Positions 59,240 through 64,000 of a stretch of DNA of 64,000 nt are shown here, one piece after another. The stretch is taken from the NCBI GenBank assembly GCA_905183005.1, contig CAJJDO010000073.1, forward strand, positions 310,001 through 374,000, given 5' to 3'. The position numbers and the translations under genes are program-made. Position 1 is the stretch's first letter. Each line of letters starts with the position of its first letter. Source of the stretch: Paramecium pentaurelia. Taxonomy: Eukaryota > Ciliophora > Oligohymenophorea > Peniculida > Parameciidae. A model generated the notes under the pieces. That model was not told the origin of the DNA. It made no database searches and saw only the letters and a list, made by a program, of their open reading frames with translations.

Positions 59240-60700
59240 TCATTTGGAATCAAGAAAAAATGGGACATCCAATTCACAAGTATGTACAAGAATAATTTCT
59301 GTTTTACTTAAAAAGATATCCAAAAATAAGATTTGGTATTTCAAGAGGTTGGAATAAATCAGATTTTAAATTTTATCTAAATCAAATTAACTAATAAATT
59401 TTATCTAATAATTGAACTATTCTGTTTAATAACAAGATAATATTAATTAATTACTTTTTACATTATCCATAATAATCCAAAATATTAAAGCAAATAATTT
59501 AGTATGGGTAATAATTGTTTAATTTAATTTTATATTAGTAAATACTTTTACATCTAAATTACTACAATAATTAAGCAATTTCTTAATAAGACTTAATACT
59601 TAGATCTCTTTATAATTCTCATATAAATTTATATTTTCATTCAATGTTAATATTAAGGCTTTTCTCTATATTTGTAAATATTAATAATTTGAATTCGAAT
59701 AGTATTTCAATCTCTTTGCTAATTTTATTATAATCTTCATCAATTAAAGATTTCTATTTATTAAAAGATGTTACTATAAAAAATTCACTTTATTAAATTC
59801 TTTAAAACTTAATAGAGCCTTTAATGAATTCGTTTAAAATAATGTTGATGTAATTAAAAAAGACTTTTTCTAATATCTGATTATAAATTCATTATTGCTA
59901 TTTGCTGAATGATCTTAATTGTATTTTTAAATTAATTAAAACAAAAAACTCTTTAATGGAATGCTATCTACATAACTATTATTCATAAAATCATTAGATT
60001 CTAATGTATCCAAAAATAATGACTCACATTTATTAGAAGATGATATATGACAACTTAGATTGTCTTATTAAAATTATATAATCATGTAAGGAAATTCAAA
60101 TGATAATTTCTTTAATAATTCTTCAAAATTAGAATCAACAAATGATAATAAAAACTATGATCTCATTCCTTTATGAAATTAGTAATTAAAATAGTTGATA
60201 TAAAATATAAGCAAAATAGATGACACAATTGCTGAAATCTAAATTTAATTACTGTATGCTATTGCCCATACTATTCTAAATACACTTAAATTCACTAAAG
60301 TAATTATGCCATCAAGATATTCCCCTATCAATACCAATAAGTAGGTTGCCCCCATTTAATTAATTCCCTACAACATAGCCATCTAAGGATCTTGTTTAGT
60401 TTCTTGTGCATATAAATAAATATTCATAATATGATTTACCAAAATTAAAGCCAATCTGATATATTATGGATAGAATTTAACAAATATTAATTAAATTAAG
60501 AAGTAGCTAAGCAAAACAGCACTACTAAGTAACTAATAAATATTTCCTTCGACTCCTGCCTAAACACATTTTATTATGAATATTATGGAAATTCCAAAAG
60601 TCACAAAGCAAAATGTAGTCCATCTTCTAACTTTTAATAGTGATTTTTAATATTTTTGTTCAATTTAAGCATCCTTAAATGCTAATGTATATTTATTCAT
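59240..60700 (-). CDS. Six-TM protein of unknown function (paralogue B)
   Basis: 486 residues, no intron. MNKYTLAFKDAQIEQKYQK starts a lead very like that of paralogue A at 46354, then similar membrane helices (FCFVTFGISIIFIIKCV, LLSSAVLLSYFLIQLIFV, YIRLALILVNHIMNIYLYA, ISAIVSSILLIFYINYF). The C-terminal half is soluble (GMRSQFLLSFVDSNFEELLK, FNKVNFLQQHLLINRNLQLM). Gln is almost always TAA or TAG. Both genes are intronless, nearly equal in length and share layout, but sequence identity looks low, so the duplication is old. Function unknown. Confidence 0.85.
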
Positions 60701-61814
60701 TAATTATAATTATAATATATATCATTCATATAATTTAAGACTTTTTTCATATATCATCAATGAAATATATATTTGAGACTGACAAAGACATAAATTAAAT
60801 TTTAGTTTTTTATAATTAAATATTACATAATTTATTTCAGTGTCTGATTCTCTCAAATTATTCTTATTTTTATAATAAGAAATTCAATCAACTCCTTATT
60901 TATTGAACAATATTCAATGATTTTCTTGATATTTATTTCAAATTTGATAGTTTCAAATGAATAAAGACAAATCTAGAATATACTGAAGTTTTAAAATTAT
61001 AGAATTATATTTGAAGAGATTTTAGTTCCCTATCAACATTTATAAGTCATTCATTCATATCTTTAATTTAATGTGTAAGTTATTTTAATTTAACTCTTAT
61101 TTTATGCACAATCTTAAAAAAAATTATAATGATTTGCCAAATATTAAATATATTTTCAAATTTGCATCAAATATATTTTAAAGGTAAATATATTAAAAAA
61201 AGTTTCAATAATATTTTCAAAGAAAGATCATTAATATATTATTAATTTCAGAAAATATTACTCTAAACTAATTCAAATTATAATTTATAGTATAGATTTT
61301 TTTGATTTATTAAGAAGAAAATACATCAATAAAAGTTTAACTCTTTAGTTTATGTAATATAACTCATTAGATTTAAGATATAAACATAATTTTAATAATA
61401 ATTCAAAATTTACTATATCTAAATTGTTTTAGTATCTGAGAATTAGAAAAAAGGAAATGTAATGCTTACAAAGACTTGAAATTGTTATTGAAAATATAAA
61501 GGTACTATTTTGGTTGAGGATAAGATGGTAAATACTTTAAATTTAGATATATATATGTGTTAATATTTAAAATGAATATTAGTTTGAAATTACTTTTAGA
61601 GAATATTATAGAATACTAAAATATAAATCCCTTAATAAACTAATCAGAGAATGAATGAAAGTATTAATGAAAAGAATACAATATTGAATTAAATTCTGAT
61701 TAATTAAGTAAAATTGCATTTAATATGAATAAAACTAAACAATCAAATGAACTATGCTAAAGTATTAATCTTGATAATATTATTAATCAAATGATACATT
61801 AAAAATTTAAATAT
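60701..61814. other. Non-coding AT-rich region, no gene seen
   Basis: About 1.1 kb with stops in all frames on both strands. A short ATG-led stretch at 61651 (MNESINEKNTILNQILINQV) could be an upstream exon of the reductase gene, but the reductase has a good start of its own at 61815. Confidence 0.5.
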
Positions 61815-62980
61815 ATGAATAATTAAGTGTTGCTTCTCCAAAAAAGACCAGATGAGTCTTTCCCTCAAAATATGAATTTCTTTTAAATACAATAGTAATC
61901 TACACCTCAATTGGACAAGGGAGAAATCCTTATACGTGTACTTTTCATTGGTATAGATCCAGTCATGAGAGTTTGGCTATCTGGTGCCAAAACATATATA
62001 GATTCAGTGTAAATTGGATAAGTAATGCCAGCTTTTGGAGTTGGTCAATGTATTGAGAGTAAAGCCAAGAATTGGAATCAAGGTAATTTAAATTTTGTTA
62101 AGTATTGTTTAGGACAATTAGTTTTTGGAGTATTAGAATGTGCTTAGTATTGTGTGAGAAAGGTTAATAAACTATTTAAGGTACCATCTTTTGTAGAGAT
62201 TGGTGATCCAATAATTCCTTTGACTTTGTCAATGTAAATGAATTGAATTAAAATATTAGTTATGGTGTGACAGGTTTGACTGCTCTGAATGCTATGAAAC
62301 AAATACCAGAATAGAATAGACCAATAAAGGAGAAAAATAAGACTTTGTGTGTCTCTTCTGCAGCTGGTTCAACAGGATCAGTAGTTTGCTAAATAGCAAA
62401 GAAAATGGGATATAGAGTTGTGGGTATAGTAAGTAGTTAGGAGAAGGTTGAATTCTTAAAAGAATTGGGAGTTGATGAATGTGTTACATATAATTAGTGT
62501 AAGCAAAATGAGGAAATAAATGTGAAGTAAATATTTAATTAATAATCAATTAGTGAATTAACAAAATTAATTAAATCTCATGCATCTTAAGGAATAGATG
62601 TTTACTATGATAATGCAGGAGAAGAAATCTTAGATGCAGTTATACCAGTAATAAATAAGAATGGATATGTATTATTATGTGGAGCTACATCTACTTATAA
62701 TTCATGGAAATAGAGATGTGGTTTATAGAATTTGGCAAAGGCTATTTAGAATTCAATTAAATTTGAGGGGATAATGTTTTTGAATGAGAAATAAAAAATG
62801 TATGATGGATTTGCTGAGATGGTAGAAATGGTTAATGAAGGATCAATAAAACATTAAGAAGAAATATTGTTAGGCATAGAATAATTTATTATTGGATTAT
62901 AGAATGTTTTCTTAGGAAAGAATAAGGGGAAAACAATCATTCAAATTTATGATAATTAATTATAGTAGGCTAAATTATGA
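61815..62980 (+). CDS. NADPH-dependent alkenal/prostaglandin reductase (MDR family)
   Basis: 369 residues. MNNQVLLLQKRPDESFP, the GEILIRVLFIGIDPVMRVWL region and GVGQCIES match the PTGR/leukotriene B4 12-hydroxydehydrogenase group. The Rossmann signature is VSSAAGSTGSVVCQIAKKMG; GIDVYYDNAGEEILDAVIP follows, where the family has GIDVYFENVGG. No catalytic zinc ligands are present, as expected. Such enzymes reduce the C=C bond of enones and oxidised lipids. Introns 62083-62112 (30 nt) and 62234-62259 (26 nt, removes a TGA); spliced length is an exact multiple of three. The C-terminal part (EEILLGIEQFIIGLQNVFLG, NKGKTIIQI) is also typical. Confidence 0.92.
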
Positions 62981-63042
62981 TAAATGCCATTGTATAAATA
63001 AACAATCATTCTTTTTTGTAATTGAGTCCATAAAATTCCTAA

Positions 63043-64000
63043 TCAAATTTTTTAAGTGCTTATGTATTTGTAGTTTAATTCTGATCTTCTTCTATTTCTA
63101 AAAATGTTAAAAAATTAATTGATTACTTTCATCTAGAATTTATGGATTGAAATTAGATAAATCTGTGGCTGATTACAAATCTGGTATAATAGGAGCTTAA
63201 ATCTAATATTAATATTTAATAAGTACTTCTTTTTAGAGTAATCTTTAGAAATCCATCTTTTTAAACCAAGGATGCTTTTTGATTTCTTCTGCATCACCTT
63301 TATTACCCAATCTTTCATTAGGTTTCTTCTTTAATAAAGCTGTTAATAGATTTTTACAATCAAAAGACAAATTAATTGTTGATGGGAATTTCAATTCAGA
63401 TTCTACTATATTTCTAAACATTTAATTTCTATTTTCTGAAAAGAAAGGGGTTCTTCCACATAACATTTCAAATCTTAAATATATCAATTGATATACATAA
63501 GTATGCCTAAACACCACCAATCAGCAGTGAAGGCATGTCCTTATTGAGTAATTACCTCAGGGGCTAAATATTCAGGAGTTCCAACAATTGATTAAGTAAC
63601 CTATCCTTTTGATAAAAACTTAGCCAATCCATAATCTGTTAAAGCTACATAGCCTTTTTCATCCATCAAAATATTTTCTGGTTTTAAATCTCTATATATA
63701 ATTCCTTATTTATGGAGATATTCTAAAGCCAACAATACTTAAGATGAATAGAATAATGCATAATCTTCATTAAATTTATTAACCTTTTATAGATGGGTAT
63801 ACAATTCTCCTCCTCTAATGTATACATTAATATTTATACATCATAAATTTCATAACAAAATAAACACACTCCTATGTGATAAATGCATATTCTAAAGAAA
63901 CAAGAAATGGATGTTATGTTTATTCTAAGATTTTTCTTTCTGTTTTTAAATATTCAATATGATCTCTTGAGATAATATCCTCTTTACGTAAACTCTTTAT
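63043..64000 (-). CDS. AGC-family protein kinase, C-terminal part
   Basis: The N-terminus lies beyond the window. From 64000 the frame reads SLRKEDIISRDHIEYLKTER (kinase helix C), then HPFLVSLEYAF, GGELYTHL, IIYRDLKPEN, and LTDYGLAKF, where DFG is DYG. SIVGTPEYLAPEV, ADWWCLGILIFEMLCGRTPF and RLGNKGDAEEIKKHPWF are AGC features. A C-terminal extension follows, as in PKA, PKG, SGK and AKT, ending TGA 63045-63043. Introns 63815-63839 (25 nt) and 63474-63496 (23 nt, ends AAG). The catalytic residues seen are intact. The subgroup cannot be told without the N-terminus. Confidence 0.92.

Noticed and set aside
59260..59415. Small + strand ORF MGHPIHKYVQEQFLFYLKRY...
   Set aside because: It lies antisense to the 3' end of paralogue B (59240-60700), whose frame stays open throughout and is supported by its paralogue.

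Overview
The window is ciliate somatic (macronuclear) DNA, most likely from Paramecium or a close relative. TAA and TAG read as glutamine inside every recognisable gene and TGA is the only stop. Nearly all introns are 20-32 nt with GT...AG ends. The DNA is very AT-rich, and genes are packed on both strands with gaps often under 100 bp. I worked out exons by hand; for most genes the spliced length came out as an exact multiple of three, and I say so where junctions stayed unresolved. Coordinates of spliced genes run from start codon to TGA, with introns named in the entry.

Layout. 1-3657: 3' part of a four-domain voltage-gated Ca2+ channel. 3793-3912: U5 snRNA. 4027-12056: very large ubiquitin hydrolase of the USP9X/USP34 type. 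12403-15910: a Ca2+-binding pseudokinase and a VHS/coiled-coil/adaptin-ear protein. 15940-20663: a CDKL kinase with a TAA-encoded polyglutamine tract, a glutamine-amidotransferase-like protein and a basic unknown protein. 20843-25194: a second, larger VHS/coiled-coil/adaptin-ear protein. 25289-34105: one Ca2+-binding pseudokinase, MOZART1, an unresolved gene, then three tandem pseudokinase paralogues. 34463-43000: AMPK gamma, thioredoxin, YKT6, a senescence-domain protein, a two-TM receptor-like protein, RidA, ribosomal protein S25 and small unknowns. 43757-47796: a voltage-sensor/nucleotide cyclase fusion followed 13 bp later by a six-TM protein. 47902-58924: a RecQ4-like helicase, a CCCH zinc-finger protein, RRP7-like, a MATE transporter, unknowns, a TIM50-like protein and an SMP-30-like propeller. 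59004-59076: tRNA-Arg(UCU). 59240-60700: paralogue of the six-TM protein. 61815-62980: prostaglandin-reductase-like enzyme. 63043-64000: 3' part of an AGC kinase.

Themes. Much of the window concerns Ca2+ and cyclic-nucleotide signalling and membrane traffic: the channel, five EF-hand pseudokinases, the cyclase, the AGC kinase, YKT6 and the two clathrin-adaptor-like proteins. The most unusual content is (a) a family of EF-hand proteins whose kinase domain has lost the ATP-binding lysine and the HRD aspartate, five copies in 22 kb, and (b) two proteins joining a VHS-like N-terminus to an AP-2 alpha-type ear, a GGA-like design reached outside the groups where GGAs are known. No mobile element, CRISPR array or viral gene was seen.
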